Shown: piece by piece, positions 1-10,242 of the stretch
Layout: the number at the start of each line of letters is the position of its first letter
Numbering within the stretch: position 1 is the stretch's first letter
DNA from: CAVXWV01 sp963695415
Lineage (GTDB): Bacteria; Chloroflexota; Anaerolineae; Anaerolineales; UBA4823
Direction of reading: 5' to 3'
Assembly (NCBI GenBank): GCA_963695415.1
Contig: CAVOGL010000010.1
Span: 59,705-123,704 of the forward strand
Length of the DNA stretch: 64,000 nt
The notes under the pieces: model-generated
Told to the model about the DNA's origin: nothing
Seen by the model: only the letters and a program-made list of their open reading frames with translations
Database searches by the model: none
Program-made: the position numbers and the translations under genes

Positions 1-1035
<1,035 letters not shown>

Positions 1036-1303
1036 TCCTGGCACCCTTAACGCCAAGCGCTTCGTTTTTGGTTTGAAGCGGTACGAAGGCTAAGTTTCTT
1101 TAGCTGGCGAAAGGCAATGAAAGTCGAGTTACTGCCAGGAAACACAGCCAAGTCAAATTGGGTCCGGCGGGAGTTGTCTGATGCATCTTCCGCTGCAACC
1201 ATTCCAATTGCGGTGATTGGAGACCAATCCTATCAAAGGTTCCCTATATGACACCTGGAATCGAGATCTGTAATTGGTACGATTCTTAATCAAGGAGAGT
1301 GGG

Positions 1304-1813
1304 ATGCAACTCATACCCATCACAGCCGAAGACGAAGACCTCACCATCCGCCTGGAGTGCGATCCGGAAATGATGCGCCACATTGGCGGTCCGCGCTCGG
1401 AAGCGGACGTGCGCGCTGCTCACAAACGCCGCATCTCCTTGATGGAGAAGGGTGAGGCGCGCATGTACAAGATCGTCGCTGATGACTCCGCGGAAGTGCT
1501 TGGCACGATCGGCATCTGGAAGATCAATTGGGAGGCTCCGCACAGCTGCGAAATGGGCTGGTTCGTTTTGCCGGAGCACCAGGGGAAGGGCGTCGCTACT
1601 GAAGCGGCACAACTGATAATAGCGCAGGCTCACACCGATCCGGAGGTACACTTCATCCACGCCTATCCCGCCGTCACCAACGCCGCCTCGAACGCCATCG
1701 CACGCAAGATCGGCATGCAGAACCAGGGCGAATTCGACAACGAGGGTTTCGCCGGCGTGCTGCGCTGTAATAACTGGCGCATCGACCTGCACCAGGCACC
1801 TGTCATCCAGTAG
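1304..1813 (+). CDS. GNAT family N-acetyltransferase
   Basis: A 169-residue cytoplasmic acetyltransferase that would transfer acetyl from acetyl-CoA to an unknown amine. The acetyl-CoA binding motif A is visible as LPEHQGKGVATEAAQ, with the Q-x-x-G-x-A core, followed by the usual N-A-A-S-N-x-I-A-R-K-I-G helix where a C-terminal residue contacts CoA. I chose the ATG at 1304 because AAGGAG sits 7 bases upstream; an upstream TTG at 1274 is in frame but has no better site. The length is normal for the family and the frame is intact. The substrate cannot be told from sequence; it resembles the RimJ/RimL-like branch. Confidence 0.85.
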   Translation: MQLIPITAEDEDLTIRLECDPEMMRHIGGPRSEADVRAAHKRRISLMEKGEARMYKIVADDSAEVLGTIGIWKINWEAPHSCEMGWFVLPEHQGKGVATEAAQLIIAQAHTDPEVHFIHAYPAVTNAASNAIARKIGMQNQGEFDNEGFAGVLRCNNWRIDLHQAPVIQ

Positions 1814-1825
1814 AAAGGAGAACTT

Positions 1826-1990
1826 ATGACGGAAATAATAAATACAGCACCCATAAAACCAAATATTTCCTTCGATTTGCTAGAGAAAATAGAAATTCGG
1901 GTCAAGCATCGCATTGGTTTGCATAATTATTACAATTACTTATGTACCCATTATACGGTTCCACTCAGGAGAGGGACACCTTCTCGATGA
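1826..1990 (+). pseudogene. N-terminal remnant, possibly CsaA-like tRNA-binding protein
   Basis: A short frame starts 12 bases after the acetyltransferase stop, with AAAGGAG upstream. Its first 26 residues include ISFDLLEKIEIRV, which resembles the start of the CsaA/EMAP-II type tRNA-binding fold (typically F-x-K-V-D-I-R-V-G). The similarity ends abruptly after that motif and the frame stops at codon 55, so the rest of the roughly 110-residue domain is missing. I read it as a truncated gene whose body was deleted. The match is short, so the family call is tentative. Confidence 0.3.
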
Positions 1991-2005
1991 CCTGGGGTGA
2001 TGACG

Positions 2006-2471
2006 ATGAGCGAAAAAGACATAAAAGTATTCGAAACAGTTGTCCAGCGAGAAGGCAATTTTACGTTTGTAACCATCCCCTTCTCGCCGTCCGAAGCCTG
2101 GGGGCGGAGACCCAGGTTTTATGTAACGGGAACGATCAATGACATCGCCGTACGGGGCACCCTGGGTGCACTGGGACAGGATTATTTCCTCCGCTTGGGT
2201 GCAGCATGGCTGCGCGAAAGCGGAATCCAACCAGGGAGAAAAAGTAACGGTAAGTTTGGGACTGGAAGGTCCGCAGGAAGCCAACCTGGCGGAAGATATC
2301 GCCCAGGCGTTATCAACCAACCCAAAAGCGAAAACCTTCTTCGATGGTTTGCCAACGCATTACCGAAAAAATTATATCCGCTGGATGGAAAGCGCCAAAC
2401 GTGAAGAGACACGAGCGAGACGGATCGATGAGATGATCAGGTTATTAGAGGAAGGCAAGCGTCAGAAATAA
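2006..2471 (+). pseudogene. DUF1905/YdeI family protein, frameshifted
   Basis: The N-terminal part (about 80 residues) is a DUF1905 beta-barrel-like domain with FVTIPFSPSEAWGRRPRFYV and GTINDIAVRGTL. The C-terminal part, in another frame, is the YdeI/OmpD-associated segment with KTFFDGLPTHYRKNYIRWME and the basic tail ETRARRIDEMIRLL. The frames meet near 2238 at a GGG run; dropping one G restores Q-P-G-E-K-V. Everything else reads as a normal protein of about 155 residues. Related proteins are annotated as bacteriocin-protection or antimicrobial-peptide resistance proteins in some bacteria, but the biochemical role is unknown. GGGGTG before 2006 is a usable ribosome site. Confidence 0.75.
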
Positions 2472-2596
2472 ATCGATCGGAATGTGGTAGACGAACAGCC
2501 CTTTGCAACAGTTCAGATCGGAAAACCGATTATAAAGTATACCCCTTGAAGAAATTTGATAGCCGGTGATCGATGAGCGTTTGAGAAAGAACATCC

Positions 2597-3773
2597 ATGA
2601 AAAGAATTGAGATTATTTCCATGTTCGGATCAGGTCTGTTGGTCCTGTGTGCCTGCGCCACGCCTATGAAACCTCCAGCGATGGCAGCCACACTACCGCA
2701 AAATACTGATACGCCTTCAGAAGTACTTCAGGAAGAAACCATCCAACCTCAGGAAACGCAGGATTCGCCAGCTCTATTTCTTTCAGCACCAGGGCAATAC
2801 TTTGCGGGTAGTCGGGTTGTACAACACGTCGATGAAAGCCGCGAAGGCCGGAAGATTGAACTCGTGGTATGGTATCCGGCAGAAATGCAAAAGGACTCAA
2901 GACGGCAATCCCATCATTCAGGATGCTCCTGCGGACATGAGCGGCGCGCCCTATCCGCTGATCTTCACAGAACCAGATTCGGCTGATTCGATGTTCCTGT
3001 CCCACCTGGCGACCCATGGTTTCGTCATGGTCGTGGTGAAACCCCTGTCACCTTCGCAGGTTCCAAACTTTACCTGGATCGAAGACACGCGTGATTTTCT
3101 CTTCAGTTTAGATCAACTTGCATCCAAGCCGCCAGATGGGTTGGATAACCTCATGGATACTGATCATGTTGGGGTTACAGGCTTTTCGTACGGTGGTGAT
3201 CTCTCCCTGGCTTTGAGCGGTGCCCGGCTGGACCCGAAGTTTTACCAGTCTCAGTGCGCCCAAATGACGGACATCGTGCCCATCAAACACCAATGGGTCT
3301 ATGAAGATTGGACCTGCCAGGAATTCGGTCAATGGGATGCCTTTGTCTCCTTTGCCGGGAAGGAAATTACAACCAGTGAGGATGGTCTCTGGCAGCCCCT
3401 CACCGATGCGCGGATTCGAGCCGTCATGCCCATGGCTCCATCCGTATCATGGTATTTTGGTGAACGAGGACTGGCAGTGGTGGACCGCCCTGTCCTGCTC
3501 CTTTGGGGAACAAAGGATACGATGGTTCCTTATGAATTAGAAGCCGAATCCACTTTCGAAAAAATTGGGACTCCGGAAAGTTATTTGATCTCTTTCGTCG
3601 GCGAGAACCACAGCATGCCGTACGCACAGGATGCTGTCCAACGGGTCAAACATTTCGCCACGGCATTTTTCGGTTTTTATTTGCAGGATCGTGAGGATTA
3701 TGCTCAATACTTTTCAGAAGATTTTGTCTCCCAATTTGACGATCTGGCGTGGGGAGTTTATTCGGATGAATGA
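2597..3773 (+). pseudogene. lipoprotein alpha/beta hydrolase (PAF-acetylhydrolase-like), frameshifted
   Basis: The N-terminus is a lipoprotein signal (KR charge, hydrophobic core, lipobox around LLVLCAC), so the product would be anchored outside the membrane. After a linker rich in Pro/Thr/Gln comes an alpha/beta hydrolase domain of the platelet-activating-factor acetylhydrolase or dienelactone-hydrolase type. The nucleophile elbow is GFSYGGD, the acid is in LLLWGTKDTMVP and the histidine in FVGENHSMPY. A single frameshift between about 2885 and 2905, where VVWYPAEMQK changes frame, separates the signal half from the catalytic half. All catalytic residues survive. Substrate unknown; esterase activity is inferred from the family. 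Confidence 0.75.
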
Positions 3774-3816
3774 AATAGCATATGTACGTTCCTAAACTGA
3801 ATCCAGAGGTCAGATA

Positions 3817-4293
3817 ATGATCAAAACCGCTTATCTGGCCGATCACCAGGAGGTGATCCCAATCCTATCGCAGTGGTTCCTCGCCCAGTGGGCGGAATAC
3901 TTCGCCGGGCGCACACTGGCGGATATCGGACAGGATTTCCACGCGGAGGCAAAGCGCAGTGGTCTGCCCATCCGCCTGGTGGCTTTCAACGATGGAGAGC
4001 TGGCGGGGACGATAACACTGCGAGAACAAGCCACCTGGACCCTGCCGGAGTATCACCCGGGGCTGGGGGGATTACTCGTCGCGGAGAAATTCCGCAACCA
4101 GGGTATCGGCACCGAATTGGTCAGAGCCGGGATGAAAGTGGCGCTGGAGCAGGGCTACGAAAGGGTGTACGCCACGACGGTCAACGCAGCCGGCATCCTT
4201 GAGCGCCTGGGGTGGGAGTTGATCCAGGAAGTCTCTCACGGTGATGAGCGGCTGCTGCTCTACCAATGTGAGCAGGCAAAAAGGCAGCTATGA
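3817..4293 (+). CDS. GNAT family N-acetyltransferase
   Basis: An intact 158-residue acetyltransferase. Motif A reads GGLLVAEKFRNQGIGTELVR, with the R-N-Q-G-I-G core that holds the CoA pyrophosphate. The N-terminal half (DHQEVIPILSQWFLAQW) and the A-G-T-I-T-L strand fit the usual fold. It begins 44 bases after the preceding hydrolase and ends 28 bases before a DinB gene, so the three could be co-transcribed. Substrate is not predictable. Confidence 0.88.
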   Translation: MIKTAYLADHQEVIPILSQWFLAQWAEYFAGRTLADIGQDFHAEAKRSGLPIRLVAFNDGELAGTITLREQATWTLPEYHPGLGGLLVAEKFRNQGIGTELVRAGMKVALEQGYERVYATTVNAAGILERLGWELIQEVSHGDERLLLYQCEQAKRQL

Positions 4294-4320
4294 AGCATTA
4301 ACGATAGTTGGAGGTGAGAG

Positions 4321-4770
4321 ATGAAACATGCATTCTTCGCGGATTACCTGGAGCGGCTGGAAGACCTGCAGGGCAGGCTGCACAGGGACGTGCACGACCT
4401 GCCGGTAGAGGCGATGGATTGGCAGCCAGGACCGGCGATGAACTCAGCCGCGGTGCTGCTGGCGCACATCACCGGCGTGCTGAAAGAGGGGATGGACATC
4501 GCCCAGTGCATCCCTCCCGACCGGGTACGCGCCCTGGAATTCCAGGCGCGCCGTGTTCCAGCGACCGAGATGCTGCGCCGCCTTGACGCGGTCATAGTCT
4601 ATGCGAAAGATGCGCTCCCCCGCCTTGAACTGGCGGACCTGGATGATGAGCGCGAGGATCAGGACGGGACATTCACCTGCGGATGGATCCTGCTGCATGC
4701 CCTGGAACACGCCTACCTGCACCTGGGTCATTTGCAGCTGACCTGCCAGATGTGGAGACAATTATCGTAA
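4321..4770 (+). CDS. DinB family protein
   Basis: A 149-residue four-helix-bundle protein of the DinB superfamily, which includes metal-dependent thiol transferases such as bacillithiol S-transferases and many uncharacterised damage-inducible proteins. The histidines expected to bind the metal are visible in LLAHITGVLKEG and in LLHALEHAYLHLGHLQLT. GGAGGTGAG just upstream is a strong ribosome binding site for the ATG at 4321. The frame is intact. It is one of at least five DinB-type genes or remnants in this window. Confidence 0.85.
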   Translation: MKHAFFADYLERLEDLQGRLHRDVHDLPVEAMDWQPGPAMNSAAVLLAHITGVLKEGMDIAQCIPPDRVRALEFQARRVPATEMLRRLDAVIVYAKDALPRLELADLDDEREDQDGTFTCGWILLHALEHAYLHLGHLQLTCQMWRQLS

Positions 4771-4813
4771 ACAAGTTGCTCTCAGATGAAAAAGTAAAGA
4801 AGAAAAAGCCGGG

Positions 4814-5575
4814 ATGTTCATCTTCAAATCCGGCAGGCTCCTCGAACGGCAGCTCTTCGAATACCACTTCAGGAATGGCACAAGACAGGCCTGCTTGAAA
4901 GCACTCAAGGCTTACCAAAATGATGATGGGGGCTTTGGGAATGGTATCGTCGTGATATCGCCCGCCCCAGCCAGTTCAGGGATTGGAGCTGAAGCTGCCA
5001 TGTTCATGCTGGAGACGTCGGACTCTCAAACCTTGGAAATGGCTGAAAACCTGATCAGGTGGATCACTGGAAATCAAAATTCCGAAGGAACCATCTACCA
5101 CCCCCCGGCTGGGGCAGACACTTACCCGATCGAACCCTGGTGGAATAAACCCGACCCAGAAAGGGTGTTGACACTGGCGGGGAGGACGACGAAATGGGGA
5201 GTTGGCGAGACCGCTTTTTTCGAGAAGGTCAGGAGCTGGTTCAGACGAACCCAGATGCCAGACCAGATGAGCTTCTACACGTACCCCTATTTTGTTTACT
5301 TGAAGTACTGCAGCAAAGGTGAGGGGAGAGGGCTCAATTTGCCCGGATTGTGAAGGCATCCCGGAATTGGTGAAGAAACACCGCGACCACTACCCATTGC
5401 TTAACCGGGTCATGGAATGAGGCACAGGATATGTGGACCAGCGAGTGATGTACGAAGAAGCACATTACTTTGTGAAATCCATCCCGACGGCAATATCGAC
5501 AGCCCTTACCCGCAGTAGCCTCAATGGAACCCCATTTTTCTGCTGGATGGTCTGATGTTGGTGAATTGTTCAGCT
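4814..5575 (+). pseudogene. prenyltransferase/squalene-cyclase-like toroid protein, broken
   Basis: The N-terminal 175 residues read cleanly: GRLLERQLFEYHF, then KALKAYQNDDGGFGNG, a QW-type repeat (Q-x-D-G-G-F-G) of alpha/alpha toroid proteins, then EAAMFMLETSD and WWNKPDPERVLTLAG. After 5350 the homologous sequence continues in other frames: PELVKKHRDHYPLLNR, YVDQRVMYEEAHYFVKSIP and WNPIFLLDGLM. So at least three frame changes lie between 5340 and 5560. Family members are uncharacterised; the fold is that of squalene cyclases and prenyltransferases but the catalytic Asp motif is not evident, so no cyclase activity is claimed. Confidence 0.65.
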
Positions 5576-5611
5576 TTACTTTAGGATGGATATTATCGAT
5601 ATATGGAGGAA

Positions 5612-6619
5612 TTGTTGATAACGAACAACTCACCCAAACAGCAGACCCCGAAGCCAGAGAACCCGGTCATCCAGTGGCTGCTGGATTTTGATCCGCGATC
5701 CGCTGGCAGGTGATGCACGATCTGACAGGTGCGCCTGCGGAGGAGATTACCGCCGACGCGGCCCGGGTCGCTGGCGAAGGCTGGGGTGCACGGTGACTCT
5801 TCTTGCAGGGGGCTGACGGCTCGTGGGCTGGGCGCAGCGTGGAACCGCGGTTGGGATTTCACGATGCACGTCCTGATGCTGCTGCGAGCTGGGTCGATCC
5901 CGCCGAGCGCGGAGCACGCCGCGCGGCGAAGTTCCGTGCGTGACAGCGTCACATGGCAGGGCTCCAGTCCGCCGGAATGCGACAGCAACGCTTTTTTCGA
6001 GGCGAGCTCGAGCCGTGCATCAACGGGCAGGTCGGGCAGCCGGCGCCTACTTCGGCGTGGATGTCCGCGGCAACATAGACCGCCTGCTCGGCGAGCAGCT
6101 GCCTGACGGCGGATGGAATTGCGAGGCTGCCAGCGGCTCGACGCGGTCGTCGTTCAGCACCACGATCTGCGTGCTGGAAGCGCTGCTCGAGCACGAACGG
6201 GCATTTGGTGAAACCCCGGAAGTGGCAGAGATACGTCTGCGCGGGGAGGAGACTCGCTCGAGCGCCGGCTCTTCCGCAGGCGCTCCACCGGCGAGGTAAT
6301 CGCGGATGATCGCAAGGGGGGTAATGATTGGACGTCCTTCGCCTTCCCGACCTGGTGGCATTACGATGTGCTGCGTGGGTTAGAATATTTCCGATTTGCC
6401 AGCACCACCTCCGGCGCTGCACCTGACGAACGCTTGACGGAAGCGATCGAGCTGGTCGATTCGAAGCGCACTGCCAACGGGCGCTGGCTGCTCGATACAC
6501 AATACCCTGGCGTGATGCCGGTCAAGTTGGACGAGGGTGTGGGCAAACCCAGCCGCTGGATCACGTTGCGCACCTTGCGCGTGTTGAAATGGTATTCTTC
6601 CCAACCTTCGATTGGATAG
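5612..6619 (+). pseudogene. squalene-cyclase-like toroid protein, multiply frameshifted
   Basis: Homologous pieces in all three plus frames can be laid end to end: ENPVIQWLLDFD, RWQVMHDLTGAPAEEITAD, RVAGEGWGARLL, QGADGSWAG, STMHVLMLLR-like, NIDRLLGEQLPDGGWNCEA, TTICVLEALLEHERAFGETP, RLFRRRSTGEV, then NDWTSFAFPTWWHYDVLRGL to the end. The two DG-x-W repeats are toroid QW-like repeats. The last 260 bases (ending SRWITLRTLRVLKWYSSQ) are open. At least five indels are needed. It follows another toroid pseudogene by about 40 bases, and an intact relative lies at 15054. ATGGAGGA precedes a TTG start near 5612. Confidence 0.6.
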
Positions 6620-6805
6620 TCTAACCAACCAGAAGTATCATATCGGTAGCGACGATCCATCAGAACCGGCACAAACCAAGATTGGCGAGGTCAAACCAAC
6701 AGGACATGACTGGATCAGGGACGATTTAGGCATCATCCGCGGTGTCATGTCCCTACACTCAAGACTGACGTACTCAGCTTGATAACTATTCGGATATAAT
6801 CGATC

Positions 6806-6834
6806 TTGACTATCCAGAATAAATGTTCTAAAAT
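6806..6834 (+). promoter_or_regulatory. sigma70-type promoter
   Basis: TTGACT at 6806 and TAAAAT at 6829 are separated by 17 bases, an almost ideal housekeeping promoter. It lies about 70 bases before the DUF1801 gene at 6903 and after the end of the broken cyclase-like gene, so it probably starts a new transcription unit. Confidence 0.55.
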
Positions 6835-6902
6835 AGAGAAACCACCCATAATGGGTGACTGTATGTCTGAATTGAATATCGATCAACCATAATCAGGAGT
6901 TT

Positions 6903-7373
6903 ATGATGAGCACAAAGCAGGAAACCAAGAGCACGACGAATAACAACAAGGGATCGAGCGGTTTCACGAAAGAAGAACAAGCCGCGATGAAGGAACGTGC
7001 CAGAGAGCTGAAGGCGGAAGCGCGCGCCAATAAGAACCGGGGAGGAAGGGGAAAGGATCTGCTCGCCAAGATCGCCGAGATGGAGGAACCGGACCGTTCC
7101 ATCGCTGAGCGCATCCACGCCATCGTCACAGCCAGCGCGCCAGAGCTTATGCCAAAAACCTGGTACGGGATGCCCGCCTACGCCAGGGATGGCAAGGTGG
7201 TGTGCTTCTTCCAAAGCGCGCAAAAGTTCGACGCCAGGTATGCGACCTTCGGCTTCAATGATACGGCAAACCTCGATGAAGGTGCCATGTGGCCGACCTC
7301 TTTCGCCATCAAGGAGCTGACTGCGAGCGAAGAGGCGAAGATCAGCAATCTGGTGAAGAAAGCAGTGAGTTGA
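6903..7373 (+). CDS. DUF1801 family protein
   Basis: An intact 156-residue protein. The first 55 residues are hydrophilic and rich in Lys, Glu and Asn (low complexity, probably disordered). The rest is a YdhG-like DUF1801 domain with IHAIVTASAPELMPKTWYGM, KVVCFFQSAQKFDARYATFG and GAMWPTSFAIKELT. Relatives include frataxin-like iron chaperone folds, but function is not established. It is followed within 10 bases by a second DUF1801 gene, so the two are probably co-transcribed from the promoter at 6806. Confidence 0.8.
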   Translation: MMSTKQETKSTTNNNKGSSGFTKEEQAAMKERARELKAEARANKNRGGRGKDLLAKIAEMEEPDRSIAERIHAIVTASAPELMPKTWYGMPAYARDGKVVCFFQSAQKFDARYATFGFNDTANLDEGAMWPTSFAIKELTASEEAKISNLVKKAVS

Positions 7374-7381
7374 AAATCGCC

Positions 7382-7862
7382 ATGCACCCGGATATCCTGA
7401 AATACAACGAATCCCAGGCGCCCGTCGATCGGGCGATCTGCCAGCTCCTGGCAGAACAGATCGGATTCGATCTTCCCGAGGCGGAAAACAAAATATGGCG
7501 CGCTCATCCCGTTTGGTTTCTCGACGGCAACCCGATCGTCGGATACAGCAAAATGAAGAACTGCGTGCGCCTGCTCTTCTGGAGCGGTCGAGTCCTTTGA
7601 GCAGGACGGGTTGGAAAAGGAAGGCAGCTTCAAAGCCGCCGAGGTACGCTACACCGCCGTTGACCAGGTTGACTTGGAGAAGCTGAAGCATTGGTTGGCT
7701 GAGGCTCGAGACATCCAGTGGGACTACAAAAATATAAGAAAACGCAAAGGTCAACTGGAACGATTGCAGGAAAAGCTCCACATCGGACATGGGATGCTTG
7801 CCACAGCACCGTCAATGAGACTGGAAACAGCTATAATAATGCTTACCTGCGATCTTCCCTGA
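7382..7862 (+). pseudogene. DUF1801 family protein, frameshifted
   Basis: The first part reads HPDILKYNESQAPVDRAICQ, then IWRAHPVWFLDGNPIVGYSK and NCVRLLFWSG. The reading then shifts near 7590 to the frame carrying FEQDGLEKEGSFKAAEVRYT, LKHWLAEARDIQWDYKNI and RKRKGQLERLQ, which is the usual DUF1801 C-terminus. One indel in the segment around 7590-7610 explains the break. The last 25 residues before the TGA look like non-coding extension, so a natural stop near 7775 may also be lost. It lies directly downstream of another DUF1801 gene but the two are not close copies. Confidence 0.7.
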
Positions 7863-7977
7863 TCTGATTTTCCAGTTTCAGATTATGGGTAAGCGGCTTC
7901 AGCACCTGACAAGTCATTATTGAGCTGTCAGGTCCCTAAAACATATACCGATGAATTACCAAGTAAGGAGACCTGTT

Positions 7978-9285
7978 GTGAGACGTTTATTTTTGGTCCC
8001 AATTATACTGATACTTGTCCTCACGCGGCGTGCCAGCCTGCAGCGACGGAGGCACCCACTTCCACACCATCCATGCCTGCTCCTACGGAAACCCAGGCAG
8101 CCAGCGACCTGACATCCGTGCCAATCGATCAACTGCAAAACACCACCTGGCAGTGGGCGAGTAATGGGCAGACTGCCATCGCTGACCCGCAAATTGCCAA
8201 CATCGTTTTATTCCCTGACCTGAAATTCTCATTTCAGGCGGATAGCAATAAAGGGCTCGGCGCTTATGCGGCTCGGGGAGCAATATGACTATGCAGCTGG
8301 GTGCAGTCACCCTGGCTGAATGCGGTGAAAATTCCCAGTTCAATACCCTTTTACAAATGCTTGCTGCTGTTACCAGCTTCGGGATCAGCGGGGACCAGCT
8401 TGTTTTCGTGGTCGATGGTGGAGCAACGACGATGAGCTTCAACAATGCCGGTCCAGCCGCTCCGCCCGAGGTACAGTCTGAACCACCGCCGTTTGCTGGT
8501 TACATATGGTACTGGCAGGCGACGAACTTTACCAACGGCACCCCAATTCTTGTGTCCAATCCCTCGGTATATTCCCTCCGCTTCCTTTCGGATGGAACCC
8601 TCGAAGGTCGGGCGGCTGCAATTCATTCGCTGGAGGCTATACTTTTACGGATCAGCCTGACCATCCAACTCGGTCCTATGACACTGGCTGCCTGCCCTGA
8701 AGGTTCTTTAGATTCTGATTTCCTCTCCAACAACTCCCCCAGGTTGCAGCTTATACAATACAAGGTGAGAGCATCATCCTGGATCTGGTCGATGCAACCG
8801 GGAACATGGTTTTCAACCAGCAGCCACTCTCCCTGACCCCTGAACCCACACCTACTTTCACCGAGATCCCGCCAACACCAACATCCACGCCCAAACCGGT
8901 GGTAATCATCCCAACAGCGACAGCCACCAAACCACCCACGACGAGCACGAAGTATTGTAAAGTGGTTTCTGCCAAGCCGCAGGGAGCAAAACTTTAACCC
9001 GGACAATCAGATGCAGATATGCGTGCCGAGTTGGAGAACGTAAGTAATGATACCTGGAAAGGAAATGAGATCGACATCGTCCTCACTGGGAAAATCAATG
9101 GAGTTAAGATCCATAAAGGCGCGGATGTTTGGGATTTGGGTGTAGATGTAGCCCCAGATGGCACTTTCAAATTCAACCTTGATTTGGTGGCGCCAGATGA
9201 GGCAGGGACTTATGGTGAGACATGGGCGCTGAAAAGCGGCAATGATATATTGTGCTCCTGGAGTATCTATATCATCGTCGAATAA
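7978..9285 (+). pseudogene. lipoprotein with META/HslJ-like region and C-terminal NBR1-Ig-like domain, frameshifted
   Basis: Starting at a GTG with AAGGAG upstream, the frame encodes a hydrophobic signal (RRLFLVPIILILVL). After an indel a lipobox-like AAC followed by QPAATEAPTSTPS appears, a Thr/Pro-rich linker. Then come two META/HslJ-like stretches: LQNTTWQWAS ... MTMQLGAVTLAECGENS, and IWYWQATNF ... CNSFAGGYTFTDQP. A second Pro/Thr linker (LTPEPTPTFTEIPPTPTST) leads to an NBR1-Ig-like domain with ENVSNDTWKGNEIDIVLTG and DEAGTYGETWALKSGNDILC. The pieces need about five frame corrections. The final 267 bases are open and clean. It would be an extracellular, membrane-anchored binding protein; ligand unknown. 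Confidence 0.7.
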
Positions 9286-9366
9286 TAGACCGGCGAGTGA
9301 AACCTCGCCATAAAATCCGTTAACAATAACGATCACTGGAGCACTTCTGAAGAGCGGGATTGATAC

Positions 9367-9951
9367 ATGAATGAAAAGAATCCCAGTGTCGATGAATTTA
9401 TCAGCAAAGCCCAGCAATGGCAGGGTGAATTTGAGCAATTAAGAAGGATTGCTCTTGATTGTGGATTGGCTGAAGAAGTGAAGTGGCGTCTGCCCTGTTA
9501 CACGTTCGAGAATAGCAACGTGGTTATCATCCAGGGCTTTAAAGAATACTGTGCGCTGATGTTCTTTAAAGGTGCCTTGTTGCAGGATGCCCACCAGTTT
9601 CTCGTAAAAATTGGAAATACCCAGGCGGGGCGCCAGGTGCGCTTCACCCATGTCGGCAAGATCATCGAGTTGGAGTCCATCTTGAAAGAATATATCCTGG
9701 AGGCCATCCAGGTTGAAAAAGCCGGACTGGAAGTGGAGTTGAAAAAGACGGAAGATTTCCCCATCCCGGAAGAATTTCAAAAGAAATTAGATGAGGTCCC
9801 TGGCTTGAAAACGGCTTTTGAGGCATTGACTCCGGGACGGCAGAGAGCCTACCTGCACCATTTTTCCCAGCCCAAACAGTCCAAAACCCGGGAGTCCAGG
9901 GTGGAAAAATGCATCCCGCAAATTCTCGATGGCAAGGGATTGAATGATTAG
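9367..9951 (+). CDS. YdeI/DUF1801 family protein
   Basis: An intact 194-residue protein with a DUF1801 domain (EFEQLRRIALDCGLAEEVKW, then CALMFFKGALLQD) followed by the YdeI-type C-terminal segment with FEALTPGRQRAYLHHFSQPK and a basic tail ending VEKCIPQILDGKGLND. This matches the full-length YdeI architecture. The role is unknown in most bacteria. The stop codon at 9949 is followed in the same frame by the headless YdeI fragment described next. Confidence 0.85.
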   Translation: MNEKNPSVDEFISKAQQWQGEFEQLRRIALDCGLAEEVKWRLPCYTFENSNVVIIQGFKEYCALMFFKGALLQDAHQFLVKIGNTQAGRQVRFTHVGKIIELESILKEYILEAIQVEKAGLEVELKKTEDFPIPEEFQKKLDEVPGLKTAFEALTPGRQRAYLHHFSQPKQSKTRESRVEKCIPQILDGKGLND

Positions 9952-10239
9952 TCGGACGGCAAATTTATGATCAGTTTCAGTGCGGACCATCGAAAAGCGG
10001 CGGGGGTTCAAGGCGGCGATGAGACAGATGTCACTATTGAGCTGGATTTGGAACCACGCACGGTTGCGATTCCGCCAGATTTGAAGGAAGCCTTGGTCCA
10101 GGAAGGTGCACTCGAGGCTTTTGAAAATTCAGCGCCATCCATAAAAAAAGAGTATGTCCGCCAGGTAGTAGAAGCCAAAGCTCAGGGAACTCGCCAGCGT
10201 CGAATCGCGAAGGTTGTCGAAAAACTAACCGCGAGTTGA
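9952..10239 (+). pseudogene. DUF1905/YdeI protein lacking its N-terminal half
   Basis: Right after the TAG of the upstream gene, and in the same frame, the sequence reads SDGKFMISFSADHRKAAGV, then DVTIELDLEPRTVAIPPDL and the YdeI tail ENSAPSIKKEYVRQVVEAKA. In complete family members the first of these segments is the middle of the DUF1905 barrel, so roughly 50 N-terminal residues are missing. An ATG at 9967 could still start a 90-residue product. The join exactly at a stop codon suggests a deletion or recombination between neighbouring related genes. No other lesion is seen. Confidence 0.65.
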
Positions 10240-10242
10240 ACC

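Noticed and set aside
6779..6800. Promoter formed by TTGATA and TATAAT
   Set aside because: The spacing is only 10 bases. The TTGACT/TAAAAT pair just downstream has correct spacing.
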